64,000 nucleotides of DNA from CAWGYQ01 sp963817395 (GCA_963817395.1 CAWFOC010000003.1:186001-250000), one strand, 5' to 3'. Numbered from the stretch's first letter, positions 18,054 to 27,982 are shown. Numbers and translations: made by a program. Notes: generated by a model not told the origin, from the sequence alone.

Positions 18054-19134
18054 ATGTCCGCGTTCCGGGCTCTCCTGACGTCCACGCTTGCCATCATTGC
18101 AGGCATCGCTGTGGTAGCGACCGCCTCTCAAGGAGGCCAGCGAACCTCAATCCTCGCCCACGGGTTGACCGCCGTGGCCGGCATCGCCGTCGGCCATCAC
18201 TCACTGGCCGATCGTCCAACCGGATGTACGGTGGTGCTCGCCGAGTCGGGCGCGGTCGCCGGTGTCGATGTGCGCGGTTCGTCCCCCGGCACCCGCGAAA
18301 CTGATCTGCTGTCGCCGATTGCCACCGTCGACACGGTGCAGGCGGTGCTGCTGGCCGGGGGAAGCGTGTTCGGTCTCGATGCGTCCGCCGGCGTGATGAG
18401 ATTTCTGGAGGAGCGCGGCGTCGGCTTCGCGACGCGAGCCGGACGGGTACCGATTGTGCCGGCGGCGATTCTCTTCGACCTCGATGTGGGCGACAATCCG
18501 CGAATACGCCCGTCCGCCGAGTGTGGATACCTGGCCGCGAGCGCCGCGACGGTAGGTCCGGTCGAGGAGGGCAGCCTCGGCGCCGGCGCCGGCGCGACCA
18601 TCGGCAAGCTGGCGGGCCGCGACCGCGCCATGAAAGGCGGCGTCGGGTCGTCTGCGCTCGCACTGCCCAATGGTCTGATCGTCGCCGCTCTGGCTGTCGT
18701 CGAACGCGGTGGGCGATGTCGTCGATCCCGCGACAGGACAGATTGTCGCGGGTATGCGAACACCCGACGGACGCGGTCTGGCCGATTCGCGACAGTTCAT
18801 CCGCGGCGGATTGACGCGATCCGCGGGGCCAGTCGAGAGCACGACCCTGGTCGTGATCGCCACCAACGCCCGTCTGACCAAACCGCAGGTGACGAAGATC
18901 GCGCAGTTGGGCCAGGACGGACTGGCCCGCACCATTTCACCCGCTCACACCCCGGAAGATGGTGACACCGTGTTCGCGCTCGCCACGGGCGTCAGGAATC
19001 AGCCGGTGGATCTCGTCGCGCTCGGCTCGCTCGCCGCCGAAGCCGTCGCCGACGCCATTGTGCGGGCCGCCCGCTCCGCGACCGGCGTGCCCGGCTACCC
19101 CGCCGCGCGCGATCTCGCCGGGCGGCCGCGGTAG
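18054..19134 (+). CDS. P1-family (DmpA-like) peptidase, copy A (frameshifted)
   Basis: Self-processing N-terminal nucleophile hydrolase of the DmpA/NylC family. MSAFRALLTSTLAIIAGIAVVATAS is a signal peptide, so it acts outside the cytoplasm. VGHHSLADRPTGCTVVL, GAVAGVDVRGSSPGTRETDLL and LGAGAGATIGK are family hallmarks. GGVG followed by SSALALPNG marks the likely autocleavage point with Ser as nucleophile. One extra base near 18704 (gtcgaacg) breaks the frame; repair gives VVNAVGDVVDP, as in paralogue B at 61634-62734, and about 359 residues. ATG 18054 is chosen for the signal peptide and upstream -10. Substrate unknown; relatives cleave N-terminal D-amino acids or cyclic amides. Confidence 0.82.
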
Positions 19135-19149
19135 GCAAGATCGGCTTCC

Positions 19150-20040
19150 GTGATCTCCGTGTCCCAGCTCGGCCGGCGCTTCGGCGATCGGCGCGCTGTC
19201 GACAATCTCACCTTTGACGTGCAGCGCGGCGAGATCTTCGCGCTGCTCGGACCGAACGGCGCCGGCAAGACAACGACGCTCAGGATGCTGGCCGGGCTGA
19301 TCGCACCGAGCGAAGGCACGGCCACGATTGACGGCCTTCGTATCGACCGCGACGCCGCCCTCATCCGAAGCCGCGTCGGCCTGCTGACCGAGGTCCCTGG
19401 CCACTGGGATCGACTGAGCGTCACCATGAACCTGATGGTGTATGCGCGCCTTCATGGAATCGAGCAGCCGGATCGTGTGATCGCGAGCGCGCTGGATCGC
19501 TTCGACCTGGCCGATCGTGCCGACCATCTCGTGGCCGAGCTCTCCAAGGGCATGAAACAGAAGCTCGCCATCGCGCGCGCGCTGCTGCACGAGCCACGCG
19601 TCGTGCTGCTCGACGAGCCGACCTCGGGGCTCGATCCTCAGACGGCGCGCTCGGTCCGGGAGCTGATCGCTGCTCTTCGAGACGACGGGCGCGCCATTGT
19701 GCTGTCGAGTCACAATCTGGACGAAGTGGAGCGGCTGGCCGATCGTGTGGCCGTGCTCGAGCGCCGGCTCATCGCCGTGGATTCGCCCGCGGCGCTCCGT
19801 CAGCGCCTCTTCGGCCGCCGCATCCGGATCGATCTCGTGCAGCCGGCTGCCGAATTCGAAGAGGTCGCGCAGCGCACAGGCGCGAGCGGTCTCTCAGTCG
19901 ACCGATCGTCGCTCTGGATTGATGAGACTGCCGATTCACCCGCCATCGTGCGGGCCCTGGTGCTGGCCGGCGCGGAAGTGAGGGCCGTCGTGCCGGAAGA
20001 AGTTCGGCTCGAGGACGTCTATCTGAGGCTCATTGAATGA
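19150..20040 (+). CDS. ABC transporter ATP-binding protein
   Basis: A 296-residue ATPase: Walker A GPNGAGKTTT, signature LSKGMKQKLAIARAL, Walker B VVLLDEPTSGLDP and switch His in VLSSHNLDE. It is the DrrA/CcmA-like class that pairs with ABC-2 permeases. The C-terminal ~80 residues (after RLIAVDSPAALRQR) form an accessory domain. Start GTG 19150 lies 15 nt after the P1 peptidase stop. Its stop overlaps the permease ATG (ATGA), so the two proteins are coupled. Cargo unknown. Confidence 0.9.
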   Translation: MISVSQLGRRFGDRRAVDNLTFDVQRGEIFALLGPNGAGKTTTLRMLAGLIAPSEGTATIDGLRIDRDAALIRSRVGLLTEVPGHWDRLSVTMNLMVYARLHGIEQPDRVIASALDRFDLADRADHLVAELSKGMKQKLAIARALLHEPRVVLLDEPTSGLDPQTARSVRELIAALRDDGRAIVLSSHNLDEVERLADRVAVLERRLIAVDSPAALRQRLFGRRIRIDLVQPAAEFEEVAQRTGASGLSVDRSSLWIDETADSPAIVRALVLAGAEVRAVVPEEVRLEDVYLRLIE

Positions 20041-20849
20041 GTCTCGGTCGAATCCGGGCCATCGTCGCCAAGGAGCTGGCCGACCTTCGCCGCAACCGCG
20101 CCGCGCTGCTGCCGGTCGCCATCACCGCGATCTCCTGCGTCGCTCTGCCCTTCTTCGTCACCCTCGCCATTCCCGCCATCGCCGGCGAACCGCTGTCGGC
20201 AGATCCCGACTTCCGCCGATCGCTCGAACAGCACGGCCTGCTGGGCCCCTCGCTTGCCACGCTTGACGATGAGTCGGCGGCGCAGGCGTTCATTTATCAA
20301 CAGTTTCTCGTGTTCTTTCTGATCGTCCCTGTCACCGGCGCCATGGCGTTCGCTTCGCACAGCATCATCGGCGAGAAGCAGTCGCGCACGCTCGAGCCGC
20401 TTCTGGCCACGCCGTTGACGACCACGGAGCTACTACTGGCGAAGGTGGTGGCCGCCATGATTCCCTCGCTGATCATTGCGGAGAGCGCCGCCGCGCTCTA
20501 TCTTGGTCTGATAGCCGTGCTGTCCGGCTCTGGCGTGGTCGCCTCGATTCTGACGCTCCGCACGGCGGCGTTGCTGCTTGTCCTCGGCCCGCTCGCCGCG
20601 CTCGTCGCGCTCGAGCTGGCGGTCATCGCGTCGTCGCGCGTGAACGACCCGCGGACGGCGCAGCAGGTAGGACTCCTCGTCATCCTGCCTCTGACGGGTC
20701 TGATGGTGGCGCAGTTCGCGGGGGCATTCTGGCTGACTCCGATGCTGATCGGGATGATGTCGATCGGTCTGGCACTCGCCGCTGCCTTCCTGCTGGCCGT
20801 TGGTGTCGCGCAGTTCGATCGTGAGACGATTCTGACGCGGTGGAGATAG
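20037..20849 (+). CDS. ABC-2 type transporter permease
   Basis: A 270-residue inner-membrane protein with about six helices (LPVAITAISCVALPFFVTLAIPAI, FLIVPVTGAMAFASHSIIG, MIPSLIIAESAAALYLGLIAVLSG and three more). HSIIGEKQSRTLEPLLATPLTTTELLLAK is the ABC-2/NatB-like coupling motif. With the ATPase immediately upstream it forms an exporter of unknown substrate. ATG 20037 overlaps the ATPase stop. Confidence 0.87.
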   Translation: MSLGRIRAIVAKELADLRRNRAALLPVAITAISCVALPFFVTLAIPAIAGEPLSADPDFRRSLEQHGLLGPSLATLDDESAAQAFIYQQFLVFFLIVPVTGAMAFASHSIIGEKQSRTLEPLLATPLTTTELLLAKVVAAMIPSLIIAESAAALYLGLIAVLSGSGVVASILTLRTAALLLVLGPLAALVALELAVIASSRVNDPRTAQQVGLLVILPLTGLMVAQFAGAFWLTPMLIGMMSIGLALAAAFLLAVGVAQFDRETILTRWR

Positions 20850-20859
20850 ACGGTCCTTG

Positions 20860-21750
20860 ATGAACGCGCAGCCGAGTTCCCTGATGCGCCACGCGGTGAT
20901 CGACAGCGGACAAGGCCCCCCACTCGTCGTCGTGCCGGGCGTCCAGGGGCACTGGGAGTGGATGCAGCCGGCCATCACGGCGCTGTCTGCCCGCTTTCGC
21001 GTCGTGTCCTACTCGCTGGCGGGAGAGCGCTCGAGCCAGCGAACCCTGGACGCCTCGGCGACCTTCGAGACGCTGGTGGATCAACTGGACGAGCTGGTCG
21101 AAGCGCGGCGGCTCGACCGGCCGGTGATCTGCGGAATCTCGTACGGCGGTCTAGTGGCCCTTCACTACGCGGCTCGCCGGCCCGATCGCGTGCACGGGCT
21201 GGCGCTCGTCTCGGCGCCCTCGCCGCGGTGGCAACCCGACGAGCGTCTCGCCCGCTACTGTCGCACGCCGCACCTCTTTGCGCCGCTCTTCGCTCTTCAG
21301 GCGCTTCGGCGCATGCTCGATGAGCTGTCGGTGACATTTCCGGCGGGCCGTGACAGATTGCATTTCATGACCGGGCATGTTCCGACGGTACTTCGCCTGC
21401 CTCTGTCGCCATCACGTGCGAGCCGCCGCGTGACACTCATCCGCTCCATGGACTTCGTGGCCGATTGCCGCGGTCTCCAGATGCCGGTGCTGATCGTCAC
21501 GGGCGAGAGAACGCTGGATCGGGTTGTGCCGGTGGACGACACGCTTCAGTACCGCTCGTTGATCGCGCACGCGCAAACGAGAACGGTCGAGCGCACGGGG
21601 CATCTGGGCTGCATCACGCGGCCGGACCGTTTTGCGGAAATCCTCGCGGATTTCTATGCAAGCGCCGGCACAGAGTCCGCCGCGTCCGCCATATCGGCTC
21701 ACCAGTCGTCGCCTGCTCCTGTGGCGAGCGTCTCGCGGGAGCCGTCATGA
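20860..21750 (+). CDS. Alpha/beta hydrolase
   Basis: A 296-residue hydrolase. VVVPGVQGHWEW carries the oxyanion-hole region, CGISYGGLVALHYA the nucleophile Ser (G-x-S-x-G), GERTLDRVVP the acid region and GHLGCITRP the catalytic His. The C-terminus is Ser/Ala rich and probably disordered. The substrate is unknown; size and motifs suit small esters or lactones. The start follows the permease by 10 nt (TTG-ATG; ATG taken). The stop overlaps the next hydrolase (ATGA). Confidence 0.8.
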   Translation: MNAQPSSLMRHAVIDSGQGPPLVVVPGVQGHWEWMQPAITALSARFRVVSYSLAGERSSQRTLDASATFETLVDQLDELVEARRLDRPVICGISYGGLVALHYAARRPDRVHGLALVSAPSPRWQPDERLARYCRTPHLFAPLFALQALRRMLDELSVTFPAGRDRLHFMTGHVPTVLRLPLSPSRASRRVTLIRSMDFVADCRGLQMPVLIVTGERTLDRVVPVDDTLQYRSLIAHAQTRTVERTGHLGCITRPDRFAEILADFYASAGTESAASAISAHQSSPAPVASVSREPS

Positions 21751-22409
21751 AGGTGGAGTTTCGAGGCCCGGCCGGGTTGATCGAGGGTTTGCTCGATCTG
21801 CCGGAGCTCAGGACCGATGCCGCTGGTCCACGATCGCTGGTTGTTTTCGCCCACCCCCTCCCGACGCAGGGCGGCACCATGCACACGAAGGTGGTGTTCC
21901 AGGGCGCGAAGGCGCTGGCCCGGACGGGCTGCGCCGTTCTTCGATTCAACTTTCGCAGCGTGGGCGGAAGCGTTGGACGCTTCGACGACGGCCGTGGTGA
22001 GCTGGACGATTTTCGCGCGGCCGTGGACTTCCTGACGTCACGCTATCCGGAGGTGACCGACGTCTGGGCTGCAGGATTCTCGTTTGGCGCCTGGATTGCG
22101 ATGACGGCGGGCGCCAGCGACGATCGCGTGCGGGCGCTCATCGCCATCTCGCCGCCAGTCGGCCGCTACGATGTCTCGGCGGTGGAGGCGAGCGTCAAGC
22201 CGAAGTTTTTCATTCAGGGAGAATTCGACCAGATCTGTCCTCTCTCCACCCTTCGCCTCTTCTACGGCAGGCTTCCCGAGCCCAAGGATCTGATCGTCAT
22301 CGATGCCGCCGATCACCTTTACGAAGGCAAGGTGAGCGAGGTGGCGGAAGCGCTGGTGGATTTGCTGGCTGACTTCTCGACGACCGGCGGCGACCACGGG
22401 CCGCGGTAG
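21747..22409 (+). CDS. Alpha/beta hydrolase (dienelactone-hydrolase-like)
   Basis: A 220-residue protein. FAHPLPTQGGTMHTKVV matches the HPHPxxGGxMxNKVV opening of this family, RFNFRSVGGSVGRFDDG follows, and GFSFGAWIAM near residue 107 contains the nucleophile Ser. GEFDQICPL gives the Asp and DAADHLYEGK the His. The HP-hydrolase subgroup is common and uncharacterised. It overlaps the preceding hydrolase by 4 nt, forming a two-hydrolase operon tail behind the ABC exporter. Confidence 0.82.
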   Translation: MKVEFRGPAGLIEGLLDLPELRTDAAGPRSLVVFAHPLPTQGGTMHTKVVFQGAKALARTGCAVLRFNFRSVGGSVGRFDDGRGELDDFRAAVDFLTSRYPEVTDVWAAGFSFGAWIAMTAGASDDRVRALIAISPPVGRYDVSAVEASVKPKFFIQGEFDQICPLSTLRLFYGRLPEPKDLIVIDAADHLYEGKVSEVAEALVDLLADFSTTGGDHGPR

Positions 22410-22432
22410 AATGAACGCCTGCCGTTCATCTC

Positions 22433-24196
22433 ATGAGTACGCGTCTCTCGGCGTCGCACCGCGGTGCGTCGTGGCTGACTGAGGATGTCGAGCCAGAGGG
22501 TGTGCTGACGCCCGAAAAAGTTTCGAGCGAGCACCGCCTGATTGCACAGACCGCCACGGAGTTCGTCACGGGCGAGGTGTTGCCGCGTCTCGCCGATCTC
22601 GAGCGCAAGGACTGGAGCGTCGCTCGACACCTGATGATGCGGTGCGGAGAGCTGGGTCTCATCGGCGCCGACGTGCCCGAAGAGTATGGGGGTGTCGCGC
22701 TCGACAAGGCCGCCGCCGTCATCGTGGCCGATCGTCTGGCGCAACCGGCCTCGTTCGGCGCGACCTTCGGTGGCCAGGCGAATCTCGCGGTGCTGCCGCT
22801 TCTGCTCGTCGGCACAGAGGCTCAGAAGCAGCGGTACATCCCACGCCTGCTCACCGGCGAGCTCATCGGCGCCTACGCTCTCAGTGAATCGGGGTCTGGA
22901 TCCGATGCGCTTGGCGCACGTGCCAGAGCGAGCCGACAGGCCGACGGCAGTTATCTGCTGAGCGGCGAGAAGATGTGGATTACCAACGGCGGATTCGCCG
23001 ATCTCTTCATCGTGTTCGCCAAGGTCGACGGCGAGCACTTCACGGCGTTCCTGGTCGAGCGGGCGTTTCGAGGCGTTGCCACCGGACAGGAAGAGCACAA
23101 GATGGGCCTGGACGGGTCGTCGACGACATCGCTCGTGCTGAGCGACGTCGTGGTCCCACCGGAGAATCTGCTTGGCGAGATCGGCCGGGGCCACAAGGTG
23201 GCGTTCAACGTGCTCAACTACGGCCGGCTCAAGCTTGGCGCCATGTGCGCCGGAGGGGCGCGGCAGGCGGTGACGGAGGCGGCACGGTACGCGGCCGACC
23301 GCCGGCAGTTCGGGCGGCCGATCGCAAGCTTCGGCGCCATCAAACACAAGCTTGGCGAGATGACGATCAGGACCTACGCGCTCGAGAGCCTGCTCTTTCG
23401 GACCGCCGGTCTCGTCGACGCCTGGTTGAGCTCCTCAGACGACACCTTGCCGGACGGAGCCAGGTTGCTCGCCGCCCTCGAGGAATTCGCCGTGGAAGCG
23501 TCAATCGCCAAGGTCGAAGGCAGCGAGACGCTCGACTACGTGCTGGACGAAAACGTGCAGATTCATGGGGGCAACGGGTTCGTGCGGGACTATCCCGCCG
23601 AGCGCTACTACCGCGACGCACGCGTCAATCGGATCTTCGAAGGCACCAACGAGATCAATCGGCTGCTCATCCCGACGCTCGTCGCTCGGCGGGCCGCGAA
23701 AGGCGACCTCGAGCTGCACGGTCCGCACGCGCCCTCGGGTGAGACGTCGTCCGACCTGAGCCAGCTTCGGTTTGTTGTGTCGCGCGGCAAGGACGCCACG
23801 CTTCGCGTGCTCCAGCTCGCCTGCGCCCGCTACGAGAATTCGCTCGCCGACGAGCAGGAAGTGCTGTCGCTCGTCGCCGACATGATGATCGACGTCTACT
23901 CGGCCGAGAGCGCTTTGCTCCGTTCCCTCGAGGCGGAACGGCTGCGCCTGACTGATCGAGCCCTGCACCGGACGGCTGCACGCGCCTTCGTTGCCGACGC
24001 CGGGCGGCGATTGGCGCAGTCTGGTGGTCAGGCGCTTGCGGCAATCTGCACTGATTCAGAGCTCGACCATGAGCTTGGTCGACTCGACGCCTCGACGCGG
24101 ACCACGCCGGTCAACACGGTGGTGTTGCGGCGCCAGCTCGCGGACGAGACGGTGGCCCGCGGCGGCTATCTTTTCCCACTGGAACGGTGCTCGTAG
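22433..24196 (+). CDS. Acyl-CoA dehydrogenase family protein
   Basis: A 587-residue FAD enzyme, long like the VLCAD branch, with a C-terminal helical extension. EEYGGVALDKAAAVIV, YALSESGSGSDA, GEKMWITNGGFADLF, KMGLDGSSTTSLVL and RQFGRPIASFGAIKHKLGEM are classic. IHGGNGFVRDYPAERYYRDARVNRIFEGTNEI contains the active-site Glu of VLCAD-type enzymes. It should oxidise an acyl-CoA to the 2,3-enoyl-CoA, feeding electrons to ETF. A possible -10 (TAGAAT, 22407-22412) overlaps the upstream stop and lies 20 nt before the ATG. Confidence 0.9.
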   Translation: MSTRLSASHRGASWLTEDVEPEGVLTPEKVSSEHRLIAQTATEFVTGEVLPRLADLERKDWSVARHLMMRCGELGLIGADVPEEYGGVALDKAAAVIVADRLAQPASFGATFGGQANLAVLPLLLVGTEAQKQRYIPRLLTGELIGAYALSESGSGSDALGARARASRQADGSYLLSGEKMWITNGGFADLFIVFAKVDGEHFTAFLVERAFRGVATGQEEHKMGLDGSSTTSLVLSDVVVPPENLLGEIGRGHKVAFNVLNYGRLKLGAMCAGGARQAVTEAARYAADRRQFGRPIASFGAIKHKLGEMTIRTYALESLLFRTAGLVDAWLSSSDDTLPDGARLLAALEEFAVEASIAKVEGSETLDYVLDENVQIHGGNGFVRDYPAERYYRDARVNRIFEGTNEINRLLIPTLVARRAAKGDLELHGPHAPSGETSSDLSQLRFVVSRGKDATLRVLQLACARYENSLADEQEVLSLVADMMIDVYSAESALLRSLEAERLRLTDRALHRTAARAFVADAGRRLAQSGGQALAAICTDSELDHELGRLDASTRTTPVNTVVLRRQLADETVARGGYLFPLERCS

Positions 24197-24819
24197 CTCC
24201 GTTGCGCCGGGTGGCGCCACTCGTCTTCGCGCTTGCCGTGGCGTGCGATCGCAGGCCGCCCGAGCCGGCGCCTGAAGAGTACGCCCGGCAGATCGCGAGC
24301 GCACGCGCCGAAAAGGACTCGGTGTTTCGCGAGGCGCCGGATTCCCCCGTGCCCGCCGCGCGCCGCGGCGAGCTGCTGCCGCTGGCGTACTTCCCGCCGG
24401 ATCCGGACTACAGCGTGCCCGCCGTGCTGCGGCGGGACGAGACGCGGCTGGCGATCGAGATGCCGACCTCCACCGGTCAGCTCCGGATGATGGAGCGCGT
24501 CGGTGTCCTGGAATTCACGCTCAAGGGCCAGCAGTTCACGCTCGGCGCCTTCATCGAGGCCGGTACCCGATCCGTGAACCGTCTTTTCGTCCCCTTCACC
24601 GATCTCACGAGCGGCGCCGAGACCTACCCGGCCGGCCGCTATCTCGACCTGGATCGGACGGCGACGGGCTTGTATCTCGTCGACTTCAATCGGGCGTACC
24701 ATCCCTACTGCTACTACAACGCGACCTATGACTGTCCGTTCCCTCCACCGGAGAACCGGCTGAAAACGCCGATTCGGGCGGGTGAGCGGCTCAAGGACGC
24801 ATCCGTGCCGGGATCATGA
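24187..24819 (+). CDS. DUF1684-domain lipoprotein
   Basis: A 210-residue protein. The N-terminus LVFALAVACDRRPPEP carries a lipobox (AVAC), predicting lipid attachment. The domain has FREAPDSPVP (family motif F-x-x-x-x-x-S-P), GQLRMMERVGVLEF, FVPFTDLTSGAETYPAGRYLDL and a cysteine-rich AYHPYCYYNATYDCPFPPPENRL, the conserved DUF1684 ending. No biochemical role is known. GTG 24187 overlaps the acyl-CoA dehydrogenase stop by 10 nt, and its own stop overlaps the next ATG by 4 nt. Confidence 0.82.
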   Translation: MLVAPLRRVAPLVFALAVACDRRPPEPAPEEYARQIASARAEKDSVFREAPDSPVPAARRGELLPLAYFPPDPDYSVPAVLRRDETRLAIEMPTSTGQLRMMERVGVLEFTLKGQQFTLGAFIEAGTRSVNRLFVPFTDLTSGAETYPAGRYLDLDRTATGLYLVDFNRAYHPYCYYNATYDCPFPPPENRLKTPIRAGERLKDASVPGS

Positions 24820-25686
24820 AGAACCTCGTCGTTCAGCGGCTTGCCGATGCCGCGGCCAGCAGTGATGCCGACCTGGCGCGTCCGGCATTGCTGATTGCAC
24901 TCCTCGAGTACCCGGGTCTCGATCCCGAACCCTATCTCTCACGGCTCGATCGCATGGGCGCCGTCGTGCGGGGGCGGCTCGGCAAGCTACCGCCGGCGGC
25001 GGCGGGTAACGCGACGCCAGCACAAATCGCCGCGATGAACGCCTTCCTCTTCGACGAGGAAGGCTTTGCCGGCAACAGCACGCAGTACGACGATCCACGC
25101 AACAGCTTCCTCAATCAGGTGCTCGATCGCCGGACCGGCATTCCGATCAGCCTGTCCCTGCTGTACATCGAGGTCGGCCGGCGCGCCGGCGTAGACGTGA
25201 AGGGCATCAACTTCCCCGGTCATTTCCTGCTGCGCGCCTCACAATCCGCCGTCGCCGGTTCACGCCGATCTCATCGTCGATCCGTTTCACAAGGGGGCGC
25301 TGCTCGACGAGCGCGACTGCCGCAGGCTGCTGAAGCAGCATCTCGGCAGAAAGGCCACGCTTTCGCCGGCGCTGCTCGCGCCAGCCACCAAGCCCCAGAT
25401 CCTGGCGCGGATGCTGCTGAACTTGAAGCGGCTCTATATCGCCATGCGATCGTTCCCCCAGGCGCGCGATGCGACGGAGCTCCTCCTGGCAGTCGACCCC
25501 TCGGCGCTCGGCGAGCTGCGCGATCGCGGGCTCATCAGCTACCACCTGCAAGACTTCTCGCGCGCCCTGCGCGATCTCCAGGACTACCTGCAGCTCTCGT
25601 CAGGACTCCCGTCCGACCACGAGGAACGCGAGCAGCTCTGGGAACACGTGAAGAACCTGCGCCGGCGCGTTGCTGAGATGAACTGA
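24816..25686 (+). CDS. SirB1-like transglutaminase/TPR protein (frameshifted)
   Basis: SirB1 family: an N-terminal transglutaminase-like domain (FLFDEEGFAGNSTQYDDPRNSFLNQVLDRRTGIPISLSLLYIEVGRR) followed by TPR-like helices (MLLNLKRLYIAM, ALRDLQDYLQL). A single extra G in GG near 25257-25258 breaks the frame; repair joins RASQSAVA to VHADLIVDPFHKG and gives 289 residues. The catalytic Cys of true transglutaminases is not obvious, as is usual in this family. Function unknown. Last gene of the run that begins with the acyl-CoA dehydrogenase. Confidence 0.8.
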
Positions 25687-25761
25687 GCGCACCGGCAGGC
25701 GCTTATAGAAGCTTGCCAGCGTCTCGAGATCGCGCCGGAGCGTTGCCACGAACGGGCCGTC

Positions 25762-27141
25762 TCAGGCCGGCACGGGCACGCCGGCGATTTCTTCGTAGAG
25801 ATAGGCCGAGGCGATGATGCCGTTGTGAAAGTTGCCGAGATCGAGCTTCTCGTTCGGTGCGTGGGCATTTTCGTCGGGAAGCCCCACGCCGAAGAGCACC
25901 GACGGGATGCCCAGCTGCTCTTGAAACGTGGAAACGACGGGAATGGACCCGCCTTCGCGATTGAAGACCGGGCGCTTGCCGAACCCACGCTCGATCGCGC
26001 GACCTGCCGCCTGCACGAAGGGATTGTCGAAGTCTGCCATCCACGGCTTGCCGCCGTGCATGCGCGTCAGCTTCAGCTCGACCGTCTTCGGCGCCATCTT
26101 TTTCGTGTAGGCCTCGAAGAGGTCGGCGATCTTGTCGGGACGCTGATCGGGCACGAGCCGCATACTCACTTTCGCCATCGCGACCGCGGGAAGCACGGTC
26201 TTCGAGCCCTCGCCGGTGAATCCCGACAGCAGCCCGTTCACCTCGAACGTCGGCCGCGCCCACACGCGCTCGAGCGTCGTGTAGCCCTTCTCCCCGAACA
26301 ACCGCGGCGCGCCCAGCTCCTTGCGATACCGCGTCTCGTTGAACGGCAGCCGGCGCCACTCGGCCCGCTCCTCTTCCGTGAGCGGCCTCACGTCGTCGTA
26401 GAAGCCCGGGATCTTGATGCGGCCCGCGCGATCCTTCATCTGCGCGAGCAGCTGTGACAGGACGAACGCGGGATTGGCGACGGCGCCGCCGAACGAGCCC
26501 GAGTGCAGATCGGTCTTGGTCCCGCGCAGATCGACCTGGTAGTACACGAGGCCGCGGAGGCCATAACAGATGGACGGCACCCCGCGCTCGAACATCGGAG
26601 AGTCGGAGATCACGACCACGTCAGAGGCGAGCTGCGCGTGGTTGGCCCGGATGAAGCCGTCGAGGTTCGCGCTGCCGACCTCTTCTTCGCCTTCCAGCAG
26701 AAACTTGAGGTTCACCGGCAGCCGCCCGTTCTGTTTGATGTGAGCCTCGACGGCCTTGAGGTGCATGAAGACCTGGCCCTTGTCGTCGGCCGAGCCCCGC
26801 GCGTAGATCTCACCGTCCCGCACCGTCGCCTCGAAGGGCGGAGATGTCCACTGCTCGATGGGGTCCACGGGCTGAACGTCGTAGTGCCCGTAGAACAGGA
26901 TGGTCGGCGCGCCGGGCGCTTGCAGCCGCTCTCCGTAGACGACCGGGTGACCCGGCGTATCGATGACCCGCACGTGCTCGAGACCCACACGCCCCATTTC
27001 GTCGGCCATCCACGTGGCACACCGGCGCACGTCGGCGGCATGCTGCGGCAGCGCACTGATGCTCGGAATGGCGAGTAGACCCTTCAATTCCTCGATGTAG
27101 CGGTCTCGCTGGATGTTGATGTAGTCGATGACCTTGTCCAT
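25762..27141 (-). CDS. M20-family dipeptidase
   Basis: A 459-residue binuclear zinc peptidase of the carnosinase/CNDP branch. GHYDVQP, GSADDKGQ (bridging Asp) and EGEEEVGS (Glu base and ligand) give the active site; RGTKTDLHSGSFGGAV is the start of the lid domain and AHAPNEKLDL holds the last His. It is predicted to split dipeptides or N-acyl amino acids in the cytoplasm. It follows the metallo-hydrolase by 12 nt in the minus-strand operon. The 75 nt after its stop, up to the convergent SirB1 gene, show no feature. Confidence 0.88.
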   Translation of the reverse strand: MDKVIDYINIQRDRYIEELKGLLAIPSISALPQHAADVRRCATWMADEMGRVGLEHVRVIDTPGHPVVYGERLQAPGAPTILFYGHYDVQPVDPIEQWTSPPFEATVRDGEIYARGSADDKGQVFMHLKAVEAHIKQNGRLPVNLKFLLEGEEEVGSANLDGFIRANHAQLASDVVVISDSPMFERGVPSICYGLRGLVYYQVDLRGTKTDLHSGSFGGAVANPAFVLSQLLAQMKDRAGRIKIPGFYDDVRPLTEEERAEWRRLPFNETRYRKELGAPRLFGEKGYTTLERVWARPTFEVNGLLSGFTGEGSKTVLPAVAMAKVSMRLVPDQRPDKIADLFEAYTKKMAPKTVELKLTRMHGGKPWMADFDNPFVQAAGRAIERGFGKRPVFNREGGSIPVVSTFQEQLGIPSVLFGVGLPDENAHAPNEKLDLGNFHNGIIASAYLYEEIAGVPVPA

Positions 27142-27153
27142 GGTGATTCCGCC

Positions 27154-27981
27154 TCAGGAGAATGACTTGGCGGCCGCCGCCGTTCGGCGCCAATGCCCGT
27201 CGATGAGCTCGGCGCGGCCCTCGGTTTCGAGTTTGATGAGGTGCGCGAGCACGGTGTCGCGAGCAGCGCGCGTCAAGGATGGCGGCAACGCGTCGTAGAT
27301 GCAGGCGGTCAGGGCTTCCACGGTCGAGTGCCCATCCGTCATCGCCGTCAGAATCTGCGCCTCACGTTCCCGGCGGTGAGCCAGATAGGTTTGGATGAGC
27401 TCCAGCGGTTGTTCAATCGCCTGTCCGTGCGCCGGAAGCACGCGCCGGGGATCCAGCCCTCCGACTCGCTGGAGCGAGTCGAGATATGCCGTCATGTTAC
27501 CCCCTCGCGAGCCCGGAATGACCACCGTGCCCCCTTGGATCAGGAGATCCCCGCAGAAGAGGATGGCCTGCGACGCCAGCCAGAAGCAGCAGTGATCGGG
27601 CGAGTGACCGGGCGTGTGGATCACGTCGATGGCACCGCTGGTGCCGATCCGCTGGCGATCCGAGAGCGCCCCGAACTCGACGTTCAGCCGCCGGTCTTCC
27701 TCCGGCCAGGGAAACTTCCAGAAGCGCGCGGCCGGCCACGCGCGGCGAAGTGCGCCGGCGCCTGACGCGTGGTCAGGGTGAGCGTGAGTGACGAGGACAT
27801 CGGTCAGCCGGCCCGCGTTGGAGGCCAGCGCGGCTTCGATGGCGGCGATGTGACGTGAATCGCCGGTGCCTGCGTCGATCAGGAGCGCGTCCCGGTCCGG
27901 GAACAGATAGGTGTTGTTGCCACTGCCGGTCATCGAACCGGGGTTGAATGCGGGGATGAGTACCGGCGGCGGGAGACTCAC
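27154..27981 (-). CDS. MBL-fold metallo-hydrolase (LACTB2-like)
   Basis: A 275-residue metallo-beta-lactamase fold protein: VTHAHPDHASG (HxHxDH), TPGHSPDHCCFWL, FCGDLLI and ALPAHG-type C-terminal His (LPAHGQAIEQP), plus a winged-helix-like tail (TVEALTACIYDALPPSLTRAARDTVLAHLIKLETEG). This arrangement matches LACTB2-type hydrolases, which in animals are RNA endonucleases and in bacteria are mostly uncharacterised. GTG 27981 is chosen because it sits 1 nt after the beta-barrel stop and begins the family N-terminus (VSLPPPVLIPAFNPG). Confidence 0.83.
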   Translation of the reverse strand: MSLPPPVLIPAFNPGSMTGSGNNTYLFPDRDALLIDAGTGDSRHIAAIEAALASNAGRLTDVLVTHAHPDHASGAGALRRAWPAARFWKFPWPEEDRRLNVEFGALSDRQRIGTSGAIDVIHTPGHSPDHCCFWLASQAILFCGDLLIQGGTVVIPGSRGGNMTAYLDSLQRVGGLDPRRVLPAHGQAIEQPLELIQTYLAHRREREAQILTAMTDGHSTVEALTACIYDALPPSLTRAARDTVLAHLIKLETEGRAELIDGHWRRTAAAAKSFS

Positions 27982-27982
27982 G

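Noticed and set aside
25687..25761. Coding-like minus-strand stretch after the dipeptidase stop (FVATLRRDLETLASFYKRL)
   Set aside because: It has no supported start, continues antisense into the SirB1-like gene, and does not extend the dipeptidase family's normal C-terminus.
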